A stretch of DNA of 64,000 bases from Metabacillus sp. B2-18 (GTDB lineage: Bacteria > Bacillota > Bacilli > Bacillales > Bacillaceae), in assembly GCF_021117275.1 (NCBI RefSeq), contig NZ_CP088245.1, positions 1,215,501 through 1,279,500 on the forward strand, written 5' to 3'. A model generated the notes under the pieces. The model had not been told where the DNA came from. It was given only the letters and a program-made list of their open reading frames with translations, and ran no database searches. This document shows positions 35,207 through 42,989 of this stretch, piece after piece. The number at the start of each line of letters is the position of its first letter. Within the stretch, counting starts at the first letter, position 1. Position numbers and translations under genes: made by a program.

Positions 35207-35340
35207 AGGGTTGATTTCCACTTCAGATTGCTCGCTTTCCGCGGGGCGTGCGGTGAGCCTCCTCGACGCAAGCGTCTGCGGGGTCTCACCTGTCCCGCTG
35301 CTCCCGCAGGAGTCTCGCATCTTCCGTTCCAATCAACCTT
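35207..35340. repeat. GC-rich 134-bp dispersed-repeat-like element with terminal inverted repeats
   Basis: A GC-rich island in very AT-rich DNA. The ends are AGGGTTGATT (35207-35216) and AATCAACCTT (35331-35340), inverted with one mismatch. Inside are nested complementary pairs: GGTGAG (35252-35257) with CTCACC (35285-35290), and GACGC (35265-35269) with GCGTC (35272-35276). I recall very similar sequences scattered through many Bacillaceae genomes. It encodes no protein I would accept. It is probably a MITE-like or structured non-coding repeat. It lies between the regulator and sodA promoters. Confidence 0.65.
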
Positions 35341-35446
35341 AAATTGCTTAAGCTGATAGAATGTAGTCATAAGTAACATTTTTAAATCTTTAAAAAGTAT
35401 TTAAGCAAATTATTTGAGTTTTAAAAAAGTATTGTTTATTCTTTAT

Positions 35447-35473
35447 TTATACTTATTATACTATTAAGTATAA
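35447..35473 (+). promoter_or_regulatory. sodA operator: TTATAC-N6-GTATAA dyad
   Basis: TTATAC (35456-35461) N6 GTATAA (35468-35473), plus an extra TTATAC half-site at 35447-35452. A candidate -10, TATACT (35457-35462), lies within it. The half-sites and spacing are the same as upstream of the SufR-like regulator gene. Confidence 0.65.
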
Positions 35474-35503
35474 ATAATATAAAATTATTGGAGGATGTAA
35501 ATA

Positions 35504-36121
35504 ATGACAACTTATACTTTACCAACTTTACCTTATAGCTTTGATGCGCTTGAGCCTCATATTGATCAGCGTACAATGGAAATTCATCACGGAAAACATC
35601 ATCAAACATATGTTAATAACTTAAATGCTGCACTTGAAGGAAAAGCAGACTTACAATCAAAATCATTAGAGGATCTATTAAGTAATTTAGATGCTGTTCC
35701 AGAACAAATTAGAACAGCTGTAAGAAATAATGGTGGTGGTCATTTAAATCATTCATTATTCTGGGAAGTTATTGCACCTTCAGGGGGGAACCAAATTCCT
35801 ACTGGAAAATTAGCAGATGCTATTAACAATGCATTTGGAAGCTTTGATAGCTTTAAAGAAGCATTCACAAAAGCGGCAACAACGCGTTTTGGATCAGGTT
35901 GGGCTTGGTTAGTAGTTGATCAAAATGGAAACCTTCAAGTAACAAGTACAGCTAACCAAGACAACCCAATTATGGATGGTCAACAAGCTATTCTAGGGCT
36001 TGATGTTTGGGAGCACGCTTACTACTTGAACTACCAAAACAGAAGACCTGACTATATTTCAAGCTTTTTTAACATTATTAATTGGGATGTAGTTGCAGAA
36101 AAATTAGAGAATGCTAGATAA
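35504..36121 (+). CDS. sodA: Manganese superoxide dismutase
   Basis: 205 residues, ATG after TTGGAGGATG. Mn/Fe-SOD fold with ligands in [25 protein letters not shown], and [18 protein letters not shown]; the GGG before HLNHSLFW and the DVWEHAY context are typical of the Mn form. It converts superoxide to peroxide and oxygen in the cytosol. Regulation by the neighbouring SufR-like protein is suggested by the shared dyad in its promoter. It stands alone, ended by a strong terminator. This copy could be the main SodA or a paralogue; the window cannot tell. Confidence 0.95.
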   Translation: MTTYTLPTLPYSFDALEPHIDQRTMEIHHGKHHQTYVNNLNAALEGKADLQSKSLEDLLSNLDAVPEQIRTAVRNNGGGHLNHSLFWEVIAPSGGNQIPTGKLADAINNAFGSFDSFKEAFTKAATTRFGSGWAWLVVDQNGNLQVTSTANQDNPIMDGQQAILGLDVWEHAYYLNYQNRRPDYISSFFNIINWDVVAEKLENAR

Positions 36122-36140
36122 ATATTTACTGAGGTTTATG

Positions 36141-36174
36141 AATAAGGTGTCTAAAAAGGCACCTTATTTTTGCT
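36141..36174 (+). terminator. Terminator of sodA
   Basis: Arms AATAAGGTG (36141-36149) and CACCTTATT (36160-36168), followed by TTTTG. Confidence 0.87.
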
Positions 36175-36346
36175 GTATTGGTGAAATTTCATTATGTTGA
36201 ACAGAAAGAATTGGTAATGATCAAAACATAGAAGTGGTTGTTTTGCTAACAAAGAAGAGAAAATTGATGTTCGTCATGTTATTGTTAACTATGGAACATT
36301 TTATCATTTCTTCACACACAAGCTTTTTCAAATAGGAGGCTAAAAC

Positions 36347-36892
36347 ATGAAACTTGTTGGTATATCAGGTTCAATCATTGGTTCAAAAACTGCAAAGGCA
36401 GTAAATGAAGTATTGAACGCAGCAAAAGCTATAGATCAGGATCTTGAAGTTGAATTGATTAATCTAAAGGATTATGAAGTAGAATTTGTTAAGGGCACTC
36501 CGCTGTCTTCCTACAATCAAGACACAATTAAGGTTGTTAACACAATCCAATCAGCTGACTTTCTTGTGATTGGAACTCCAATCTATCAGGCTTCTATCCC
36601 AGGTGTCTTAAAAAATTTGTTTGACCATCTACCTATTGATGCATTTAAATCGAAGGTGACAGGAATGATTACAACGGCTGGCACAGACAAACATTTTCTT
36701 GTAACGGAATATCATTTAAAGCCAATCCTGACCTATTTAAAGGGAGTGGTTCCTGTTAGTAATGTATTTCTTCAAAACTCAGATTTTAATAAAGAAAATG
36801 AAATAATTAATGTTGATATTACGAATCGAATTAACGAATTGGCTAAAGAGATGATTTTTCTACAAAAGTCACTAGGGGACTCAGAAGCTTAA
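36347..36892 (+). CDS. NADPH-dependent FMN reductase family protein
   Basis: 181 residues with a flavodoxin-like fold. The N-terminal LVGISGSIIGSKT is the FMN phosphate loop, and IGTPIYQASIPGVLKNLFDHL is the flavin-ring region typical of SsuE/chromate/azo reductase relatives. It reduces FMN or quinones with NAD(P)H. The specific substrate is unknown. The ATG follows AATAGGAGGCTAAA. It stands alone and is followed by a strong terminator; its position after sodA may reflect a shared oxidative-stress role, but no common operator was seen. Confidence 0.88.
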   Translation: MKLVGISGSIIGSKTAKAVNEVLNAAKAIDQDLEVELINLKDYEVEFVKGTPLSSYNQDTIKVVNTIQSADFLVIGTPIYQASIPGVLKNLFDHLPIDAFKSKVTGMITTAGTDKHFLVTEYHLKPILTYLKGVVPVSNVFLQNSDFNKENEIINVDITNRINELAKEMIFLQKSLGDSEA

Positions 36893-36906
36893 AATTTAAA
36901 ATTGAT

Positions 36907-36956
36907 AAAAATAAGAAAAACCGGACAATTTTGCCCGGTTTTTCTTATTTTTATCT
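36907..36956 (+). terminator. Terminator of the FMN reductase gene
   Basis: Arms of about 16 bp, AATAAGAAAAACCGG and CCGGTTTTTCTTATT, ending in T-rich sequence; strong stem with a GC core. Confidence 0.9.
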
Positions 36957-37524
36957 TTCGCATAATTGTTTAACTTAAAAAAGTTTAAGTTTGTTATATG
37001 AATCAATTTCATAAGGTACAGTTGGTTACCAAAAAACGTAATAAAATTCGTCTTAACAGTGATTTTGTTCGTATAATATTTAACAATAAGTTATCCAAAA
37101 AGAAAAATGTTCGTTTTTTGATTTAATAGCGATTATTATGAAATTAACTCATATACCTAAATATTAAAGTTTTTGCTTGATTTGTAAGCGATCTCAAACC
37201 TGTTGTGTTTTTTACACAAGGAGGAAGCAAAATCTTTGTATTTGTGCTACATTGTAGAAATCATATGTAAAATTGTAAAATATTTGTAAAGAAACAGTGT
37301 AGATATTTAATTTGTTTAGGCTGTATAACTAAGGGGTGTTTCTTTAAAACTTTTCCCTTTCATGAGCCTAAAGTTATTGACGTAATAGCTATGAAAAAAG
37401 TATTATCAAATAATAAAATCTTAAAGTTATGTGTTTGAAAAAGAAAATATAAGCTTAGGAGAAATTAACCCTCGCCTAGCGAGGGTTTTATTTTCAATAA
37501 AATTATTTGAAAAGAGGGAATAGT
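36957..37524 (+). promoter_or_regulatory. Long leader of the proline symporter gene with candidate sigma-B promoter and terminator
   Basis: No gene is visible in this ~570-bp AT-rich region. GTTTAG (37314-37319), 14 bp, GGGTGT (37334-37339) resembles a sigma-B promoter. A perfect hairpin AACCCTCGC (37467-37475) / GCGAGGGTT (37479-37487) followed by TTATTTT is an intrinsic terminator only ~37 nt before the symporter start, so any transcript from the upstream promoter must pass it. No known riboswitch or T-box motif was recognised. Confidence 0.5.
37467..37494 (+). terminator. Leader terminator before the proline symporter
   Basis: Nine-bp arms with CTA loop and T-rich tail, positioned in the 5' leader rather than after a gene. 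Confidence 0.8.
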
Positions 37525-38990
37525 ATGAGTTATCAGTTACTCGGTTCCATTGTTGTCTATATGGTTGGGATGTTACTAATTGGTTATTACGCCTATAAAC
37601 GGACCGCTAACTTATCAGATTATATGTTAGGGGGAAGGTCTTTAGGTCCCGCTGTTACCGCTCTAAGTGCTGGAGCCTCAGAGATATGAGTGGATGGCTG
37701 CTTATGGGACTTCCTGGAGCTATGTATGTACAAGGATTAAGTGCCTCTTGGATTGTGATTGGTTTGACTCTTGGTGCGTATGCAAACTGGTTGTATGTGG
37801 CACCTCGATTAAGAATGTACACAGAGGCTGCTAACGACTCGATGACAATTCCTTCTTTTTTGGAGAATAGGTTTGGAGATACCTCTAAAATGCTCCGTCT
37901 TATTTCAGGATTAGTTATCATTATCTTCTTTACGTTTTATGTATCTTCAGGGATGGTTTCTGGAGGGGTGCTATTCGAAACCACATTCAATCTTGACTAT
38001 ACAGTTGGACTTTGGATCATTGCTTTAGTGGTTGTATCCTACACATTATTCGGAGGATTCTTGGCAGTAAGCTGGACAGACTTTGTACAGGGATTGATTA
38101 TGATCATTGCCCTTATTCTTGTTCCTCTAGTGACGATTATTGAATTAGGAGGGATTGGTCCTTCTTTTAGTGAAATAAAATCAATTGATGAGTCTCTTTT
38201 TAATATTTTTAAGGGTACTAGTTTCCTAGGAATTGTTTCTTTATTCGCGTGGGGGCTTGGTTACTTTGGGCAGCCACACGTTATCGTTCGATTTATGGCG
38301 ATTTCATCTGTAAAAGAGATAAAGAAGGCAAGACGTATAGGAATGGGCTGGATGATTTTTTCTGTTGTAGGTGCTATGTTTACTGGGTTCGTAGGGCTTT
38401 CTTATTATTCGAAAAATGATCTTAATCTTTCAGACCCTGAGACAGTTTTTATTGGATTAAGTGGTATATTATTTCATCCTATTATTACAGGATTTCTACT
38501 TGCTGCTTTGTTAGCAGCTGTTATGAGTACCATTTCTTCTCAACTTTTAGTTACATCAAGCTCGTTAACAGAAGATTTGTATAAGACATTTTTCCGACGT
38601 TCGGCAACTGATAAGGAATTAATGGTTATTGGACGATTATCAGTTTTAATTGTTTCCGTTATTTCTGTTGTAATTGCCTACAATAAAAGTGGAACAATTC
38701 TATCTTTAGTAGGTTATGCATGGGCTGGATTTGGTTCAGCTTTTGGTCCGGTTATTTTACTAAGTTTATATTGGGAGAGAATGAATAAATGGGGAGCTCT
38801 TGCTGGTATGATTGCTGGAGCATGTACTGTAATTATTTGGACTAACATCCCGGGTCTAAGTGCAACGATTTATGAAATGATTCCAGGCTTTTTTGTGAGT
38901 TTACTAGCATGTTATTTCGTTAGTATTGTAACACCGGCACCTTCAAAGAACATTAGAGATAAGTTCAATCAATATAAGCAATCCGCATGA
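37525..38990 (+). pseudogene. putP: Sodium/proline symporter (PutP/OpuE family), frameshifted
   Basis: The frame opens at ATG 37525 (after AGAGGGAATAGT) with the first symporter helices and [20 protein letters not shown], then reads SAGASEI and stops at 37687-37689. The next frame starts exactly there with [18 protein letters not shown] and continues to 38990. The intact family has [18 protein letters not shown], so GAGAT in place of GAT at 37681-37685 is a 2-nt (GA) duplication. Repairing it gives ~487 residues, near OpuE (492), with all 13 expected membrane segments. Either the gene is truly broken or it is a sequencing error. If intact it would import proline with Na+ for osmoprotection or nutrition. 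Confidence 0.88.
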
Positions 38991-39041
38991 AAAAAGCACC
39001 ACCTGTTTGTCCTAAAGAAGGGACTATGGGTGGTGCTTTTT
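38991..39041. terminator. Bidirectional terminator between the symporter and AraC-type gene
   Basis: Thirteen-bp arms AAAAAGCACCACC (38991-39003) and GGTGGTGCTTTTT (39029-39041), with A and T runs on both sides, serving both converging genes. Confidence 0.88.
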
Positions 39042-39042
39042 C

Positions 39043-39900
39043 TTAACTATTCATCTCATAGTCATGCAATTTACGATATTCAGTAGGAGTCATTCCTTCT
39101 TGCTCAATAAATCGTTTATTAAAGTAGCTAATACTAGGATAACCTACTTTTTGTGCAATGTCTTTTATGGTCATTTCTTTATGATCAAGCAGCCATTGTT
39201 TACTTGCTTGCAAACGGCATAAGGTGATAAACTGCATCGGTGTCATTTGCGTGGCTCTTTTAAATAATCGACAAAAGTAATATGTGCTGACACCCGCGTT
39301 ATGAGCCCAGTACTCAAGATCAAATGGTTCACAAGCACTTCTTTGCATACTTGGCAAGAGAGTTTGAATACGATCATCCTGTTCTTGTGAGCGATCAGCT
39401 GTTTTTGGTGCAGCATTTCTTACAAATTCCATTAAAAATGTGTATGTAAAAGTAGACAAGCTTGAAAGCTGCAAAAAACTGTTTTTTTCTGCCTCAATTA
39501 ATAGCTGATCGTGTGCTTTTTCAAGAATAGACAATTTTTGAAGAGTCCAGAGTGAGTGTTGATGAAACCCTTTTTTTGAGAGAAATTGATTAAGTACATC
39601 ACCGTAAAAATGAACCCAACGTATATTCCATGGATCTTGTTTACTACTATAATACCGCTGTTCCTGCATTGGAAAATACAAAAAAGCGTCTCCCCTTTTG
39701 ATCATTACTGGACTGCCGTCTATTTCCACATACCCTGATCCTGATAAAACAAAGTGAATACTAAAGTTGTTTAATGTACCAACTTTGCGATTTACTTCAT
39801 GATCAGGTTCATCCCAATACCAGCCAATTGATTCAGGAAGAATTATAAAATCATTGTTTTGTAATGTAGGTAATAAAAATTGCCTTAGCATTTGCATCAC
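39043..39900 (-). CDS. AraC family transcriptional regulator
   Basis: 285 residues, minus strand. The N-terminal ~150 residues form a cupin sensor (HFVLSGSGYVEIDG, then GDAFLYFPMQEQRYY). The C-terminal ~100 residues hold two HTH motifs: FDLEYWAHNAGVSTYYFCRL and MTIKDIAQKVGYPSISYFNK, ending in GMTPTEYRKL. It is divergent from the Gfo/Idh oxidoreductase and aldo-keto reductase genes with 110 bp between, so those two are its likely targets. The inducer is probably a sugar or sugar derivative; nothing identifies it. Confidence 0.9.
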   Translation of the reverse strand: MMQMLRQFLLPTLQNNDFIILPESIGWYWDEPDHEVNRKVGTLNNFSIHFVLSGSGYVEIDGSPVMIKRGDAFLYFPMQEQRYYSSKQDPWNIRWVHFYGDVLNQFLSKKGFHQHSLWTLQKLSILEKAHDQLLIEAEKNSFLQLSSLSTFTYTFLMEFVRNAAPKTADRSQEQDDRIQTLLPSMQRSACEPFDLEYWAHNAGVSTYYFCRLFKRATQMTPMQFITLCRLQASKQWLLDHKEMTIKDIAQKVGYPSISYFNKRFIEQEGMTPTEYRKLHDYEMNS

Positions 39901-39920
39901 TCTTTCAGGACAATATTCTT

Positions 39921-39976
39921 TTATTATAAGGGCAATATGATTCTATTTTTATTTTAAGATGTGTCTCTTATAATAA
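39921..39976. promoter_or_regulatory. 10-bp inverted repeat in the divergent AraC/oxidoreductase promoter
   Basis: TTATTATAAG (39921-39930) and CTTATAATAA (39967-39976) are perfect inverted copies 46 bp apart, centre to centre. They lie between the two divergent starts and could be paired binding sites of the AraC-type regulator, although the AT-rich sequence also contains -10-like elements. Confidence 0.5.
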
Positions 39977-40010
39977 CAATATAATATTAAGTTTAGGGTA
40001 GAGGGAGAGA

Positions 40011-41012
40011 ATGTTAATGGAAAAAATTCGTTGGGGAATTATCGGAAGTGCAAATATAGCAAAAGGGTCAGTTATACCAGGTATTCAGCAATCAGAAACA
40101 GGTGAGGTTGTTGCTATTGCTAGCAGAGGATTGGAAAAAGCAAAAGAAACGGCAGAACAATTAAATATTCCTAAGGCTTATGGAAGTTATGAGGAATTAC
40201 TCCAAGATCCTGAAATTGAAGCCGTTTACATCCCACTTCCAAATCATTTACATAAAGAGTGGACCATTCGTGCAGCAGAAGCAGGTAAGCATGTTTTATG
40301 TGAAAAGCCTTTAGCATTAAATGCAAATGAAGCGGAAGAAATGGTAACTGCTTGTGAAAGAGCTGGTGTCATTTTTGCAGAAGCATTTATGTATCGTTAT
40401 CATCCACGTTATAAGCTTATAAACGAATTAATTGGCTCTGGTGAAATTGGTGAAATTCGGAGTATTCATGGAACGTTTACCTTTAATAATGCAAATGATA
40501 GTGGAAATGTTCGTTATAAAAAGGAATGGGGTGGAGGTTCATTATATGATGTTGGTGTTTACCCCGTTAGTGCTGCGAGAATGATTTTGAATGAAGAGCC
40601 TAAAGCAGCAACTGTTCATGCATTTTTTTCTGAGAAGCATGATGATGTTGATATGATGGCATCGGGTATTTTGGAATTTGATAAAGGTGTCGCTTTAACA
40701 TTTGATTGTGGAATGTGGGCCGCTTTTAGAAATGAACTTGAAATTCTTGGTACAAAGGGCCGTATCGAGCTTCCATCAGCATTTATAACACATCAAAATG
40801 AACAAGATCATATTATTGTTCACTCGAATGATGGAAAAAGAGAGCTTGAGGTGCCTTATTTAAATCAATATGCCCTTCAAGCTGATGCAATGGGAAGAAG
40901 TATTCGAAACGGTGAGGCATTACCATTTCCTTCGCATGATGCAGTATTAAATATGAAAGTGATTGATGCTTGTTTAACCTCAGCAAAAGAACGTCGTCGT
41001 GTTGAATTATAA
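40011..41012 (+). CDS. Gfo/Idh/MocA family oxidoreductase
   Basis: 333 residues; ATG at 40011 after GAGGGAG, with another in-frame ATG at 40017. The Rossmann NAD(P) loop is GIIGSANIAKGSVIPGI, the family EKP motif is in LCEKPLALN, and the C-terminal substrate domain has EAFMYRYHPRYK and GGSLYDVGVYPV. Such enzymes oxidise or reduce sugars or inositols. It is followed 15 nt later by an aldo-keto reductase gene, and the pair is divergent from an AraC regulator; together they look like a small pathway for an unknown sugar derivative. Confidence 0.87.
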   Translation: MLMEKIRWGIIGSANIAKGSVIPGIQQSETGEVVAIASRGLEKAKETAEQLNIPKAYGSYEELLQDPEIEAVYIPLPNHLHKEWTIRAAEAGKHVLCEKPLALNANEAEEMVTACERAGVIFAEAFMYRYHPRYKLINELIGSGEIGEIRSIHGTFTFNNANDSGNVRYKKEWGGGSLYDVGVYPVSAARMILNEEPKAATVHAFFSEKHDDVDMMASGILEFDKGVALTFDCGMWAAFRNELEILGTKGRIELPSAFITHQNEQDHIIVHSNDGKRELEVPYLNQYALQADAMGRSIRNGEALPFPSHDAVLNMKVIDACLTSAKERRRVEL

Positions 41013-41027
41013 AAAGGGGGACATTTG

Positions 41028-41954
41028 ATGAAGACGATTGGAATTCCAGGCTTAAATAAGCCGATAACAACACTAATTCAAGGCTCAGATTATTTTAAAC
41101 CAGAAGTATATGAAAAAGTTTGTCGTGTTCTTGATCAATATGTTGCGATCGGTGGTAACACAATTGATACAGCACATATTTATTGTGGAGGCGAAAGTGA
41201 AGTAGCGATTGGCATGTGGATGGAAGAACGTGATAATCGAGAAGATATTGTTATCTTGACTAAAGGTGCACATCATGACCTAAACGGTCCTCGTGTGAAT
41301 CCTGAAGCAATCGCTAAAGACCTTTTTGAAAGTCTAGAACGATTAAAAACAGATTACATCGATTTATATGCTCTGCACCGTGATGATCCAGCAGTACCAG
41401 TAAGTATTATTATGGATGCATTGAATGAGCATATAAACGAAGGGCGAATAAAGGCAATCGGTGGATCCAATTGGACAACACAACGGTTACAGGAAGCAAA
41501 TGAATATGCAGCCAAAAACGGTTTAGTTGGTTTTACGTTTAGCAGTCCTAATTTAAGTTTAGCAAAACCAAATGAACCGTTTTGGGCAGGATGTGTTTCA
41601 GCGGATTCAGCTGACTGTCTATGGCATGAAGAGCATCAAATTCCACTTCTCTCTTGGTCATCACAAGCAAGGGGATTTTTCACAGGTCGATACAGTCCTG
41701 AAGATCGAAGTAATGAGGATCTTGTTCGGGTTTTTTATAACGATGAGAACTGGGAACGATTACGTCGTGCTGAAGTTATGGCTAAGGAAAAGGGAGTTAG
41801 TACGATACAAATTGCTCTTGCTTATGTACTTAATCAACCTTTTCCTACATGTGCTCTTATTGGTGCTCAAAATGCAGAAGAATTACAATCGTGCTATGAG
41901 GGAGCAAAGATTGTTTTAACTAAGGAAGAATTGAAATGGTTGGAGCAGGTTTAA
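41028..41954 (+). CDS. Aldo/keto reductase
   Basis: 308 residues, ATG 7 nt after AAGGGGG. TIM-barrel AKR with the catalytic tetrad visible: Asp in NTIDTAHIY and the Tyr beside it, Lys in DIVILTKGAHH, and His in YALHRDDP. The C-terminal part keeps IGAQNAEELQ for cofactor binding. It reduces an aldehyde or ketone with NADPH, substrate unknown. It is the second gene of the operon with the Gfo/Idh enzyme and is closed by an 18-bp perfect terminator stem. Confidence 0.88.
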   Translation: MKTIGIPGLNKPITTLIQGSDYFKPEVYEKVCRVLDQYVAIGGNTIDTAHIYCGGESEVAIGMWMEERDNREDIVILTKGAHHDLNGPRVNPEAIAKDLFESLERLKTDYIDLYALHRDDPAVPVSIIMDALNEHINEGRIKAIGGSNWTTQRLQEANEYAAKNGLVGFTFSSPNLSLAKPNEPFWAGCVSADSADCLWHEEHQIPLLSWSSQARGFFTGRYSPEDRSNEDLVRVFYNDENWERLRRAEVMAKEKGVSTIQIALAYVLNQPFPTCALIGAQNAEELQSCYEGAKIVLTKEELKWLEQV

Positions 41955-41972
41955 TTCTTGAACATAATATAG

Positions 41973-42016
41973 AAAAAAGACGTTAAAACAAATGTCTGTT
42001 TTAACGTCTTTTTTCT
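41973..42016 (+). terminator. Terminator of the oxidoreductase operon
   Basis: Perfect 18-bp arms AAAAAAGACGTTAAAACA (41973-41990) and TGTTTTAACGTCTTTTTT (41997-42014) with a 6-nt loop. Confidence 0.92.
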
Positions 42017-42020
42017 TTTT

Positions 42021-42112
42021 ATACTATCAGAAAGCAGAAAATTTTAAGGATGATAGTATAAGAAAAGCTAAGGCTTTCGCCATTAGGGCTTGGCGACAAG
42101 CCAAGCTTTTCT
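42021..42112. repeat. Double-hairpin element, probably a dispersed Bacillus repeat
   Basis: Two adjacent inverted repeats: ATACTATCA (42021-42029) with TGATAGTAT (42051-42059), and AGAAAAGCTAAGGCT (42061-42075) with AGCCAAGCTTTTCT (about 42099-42112). The second contains TTCGCCATTAGG and TTGGCGACAAGCC. I recall similar AGAAAAGC...TTGGCGACAAGCC units scattered in Bacillaceae intergenic regions. No coding potential. The rest of the spacer up to 42283 holds nothing recognisable. Confidence 0.55.
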
Positions 42113-42283
42113 ATAAGTAAATATCATTAATGGGTTATGATTTACTTTCTAATTATTATTGCCAATAATTATTAAAATATAATCATATATTTTAATAAAG
42201 ATTTATTTTTTGCGTTTTTGGTAAGCAGTTGTACATTATGAAATATATCAAGTAAGTGAGTTTTTCTGAAGGGAGCAAAAAAT

Positions 42284-42610
42284 ATGTACTATGCCCGACT
42301 TATTCAATATAAACTAGGAACGAATCAAAGAAAGGTTGCAGAAGAGTTAACAAAAAAGTTTGATAAAATAAGCAGGAATTTATATGGATTTAGAGGAAAT
42401 GTTTATTTTTTTGATGATCCACATGGTGAATACAAAGCGCTTAATTACTGGGATACAAAGGAACTTGCTGAAAAAGCTCATGAAGTGCTATTTCCTCAGC
42501 TAGAAAATGAATTAAAGAATGTAACTACTGAGAAGCCAAGGTATAGTATCTTTGAAGTGTATGATCCAACAGATGATCAAGACCTGGTGGCAAGTCATAC
42601 AATAAAGTAA
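42284..42610 (+). CDS. Small dimeric alpha/beta-barrel protein, antibiotic biosynthesis monooxygenase-like
   Basis: 108 residues, ATG after AAGGGAGC. One ferredoxin-like beta-alpha-beta-beta unit can be traced: YYARLIQYKLG, a helix with VAEELTKKFDKISRN, then FRGNVYFFDDP and YKALNYWDTKELAEKAHE. This is the pattern of the dimeric barrel/ABM superfamily, which includes heme-degrading and quinone monooxygenases and proteins of unknown role. No catalytic residues can be assigned. It stands alone. Function unknown. Confidence 0.6.
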   Translation: MYYARLIQYKLGTNQRKVAEELTKKFDKISRNLYGFRGNVYFFDDPHGEYKALNYWDTKELAEKAHEVLFPQLENELKNVTTEKPRYSIFEVYDPTDDQDLVASHTIK

Positions 42611-42767
42611 AAGTTTATAAAAGCAATATACCTAGGTATCTATTATCTTTAGCTAGGTATATTGCTGTTGTTATCAATGAGGTTTTAGCCCTAATTGAAT
42701 TAATAGACATAATATAATAAAACCTGTTCATTCTAATAGTAATAACGAATATGAGTGGGTGATAAGT

Positions 42768-42989
42768 ATGAAAACTTTTTTTGTTTTATCTCTTTTAATG
42801 TGCAGTGGTGTTTTTTTTATTATGATATTAGATTATGTTCAAGGAAAAGGGTTTTTTTTAATATGGAACATCATAGTTAATCAAGTTAATTCATTTATCG
42901 GCGAAGATTATTTTATGATTTTTATCTTTTTACTTGTCTTTTTCACTCAATTGTATTCCTATGTTAAACCTAAAAAAACAAGAAGTTAA
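42768..42989 (+). CDS. Small two-helix membrane protein, unknown function
   Basis: 73 residues from ATG 42768 (an in-frame GTG lies 9 nt earlier). Two hydrophobic segments, about residues 3-22 and 45-64, are followed by a positive VKPKKTRS tail. I do not recognise a family. Its stop overlaps by 4 nt the end of the convergent germination permease gene. A GTGGGTGATAAGT ribosome binding site is weak, so confidence is limited. Confidence 0.5.
   Translation: MKTFFVLSLLMCSGVFFIMILDYVQGKGFFLIWNIIVNQVNSFIGEDYFMIFIFLLVFFTQLYSYVKPKKTRS

Noticed and set aside
35185..35379. Open reading frame on the minus strand through the GC-rich element
   Set aside because: The predicted peptide is rich in Arg, Pro and Gly because of the GC-rich inverted repeats; no ribosome binding site, and the same sequence type looks like a non-coding repeat.
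37190..37300. Possible tiny peptide after an AAGGAGG motif near 37.22 kb in the symporter leader
   Set aside because: The only nearby start is a TTG about 13 nt away and the peptide is under 20 residues of low complexity; no support.
37681..37690. Programmed frameshift in the proline symporter
   Set aside because: No slippery heptamer is present, and the difference is explained simply by a duplicated GA; the family is not known to use frameshifting.
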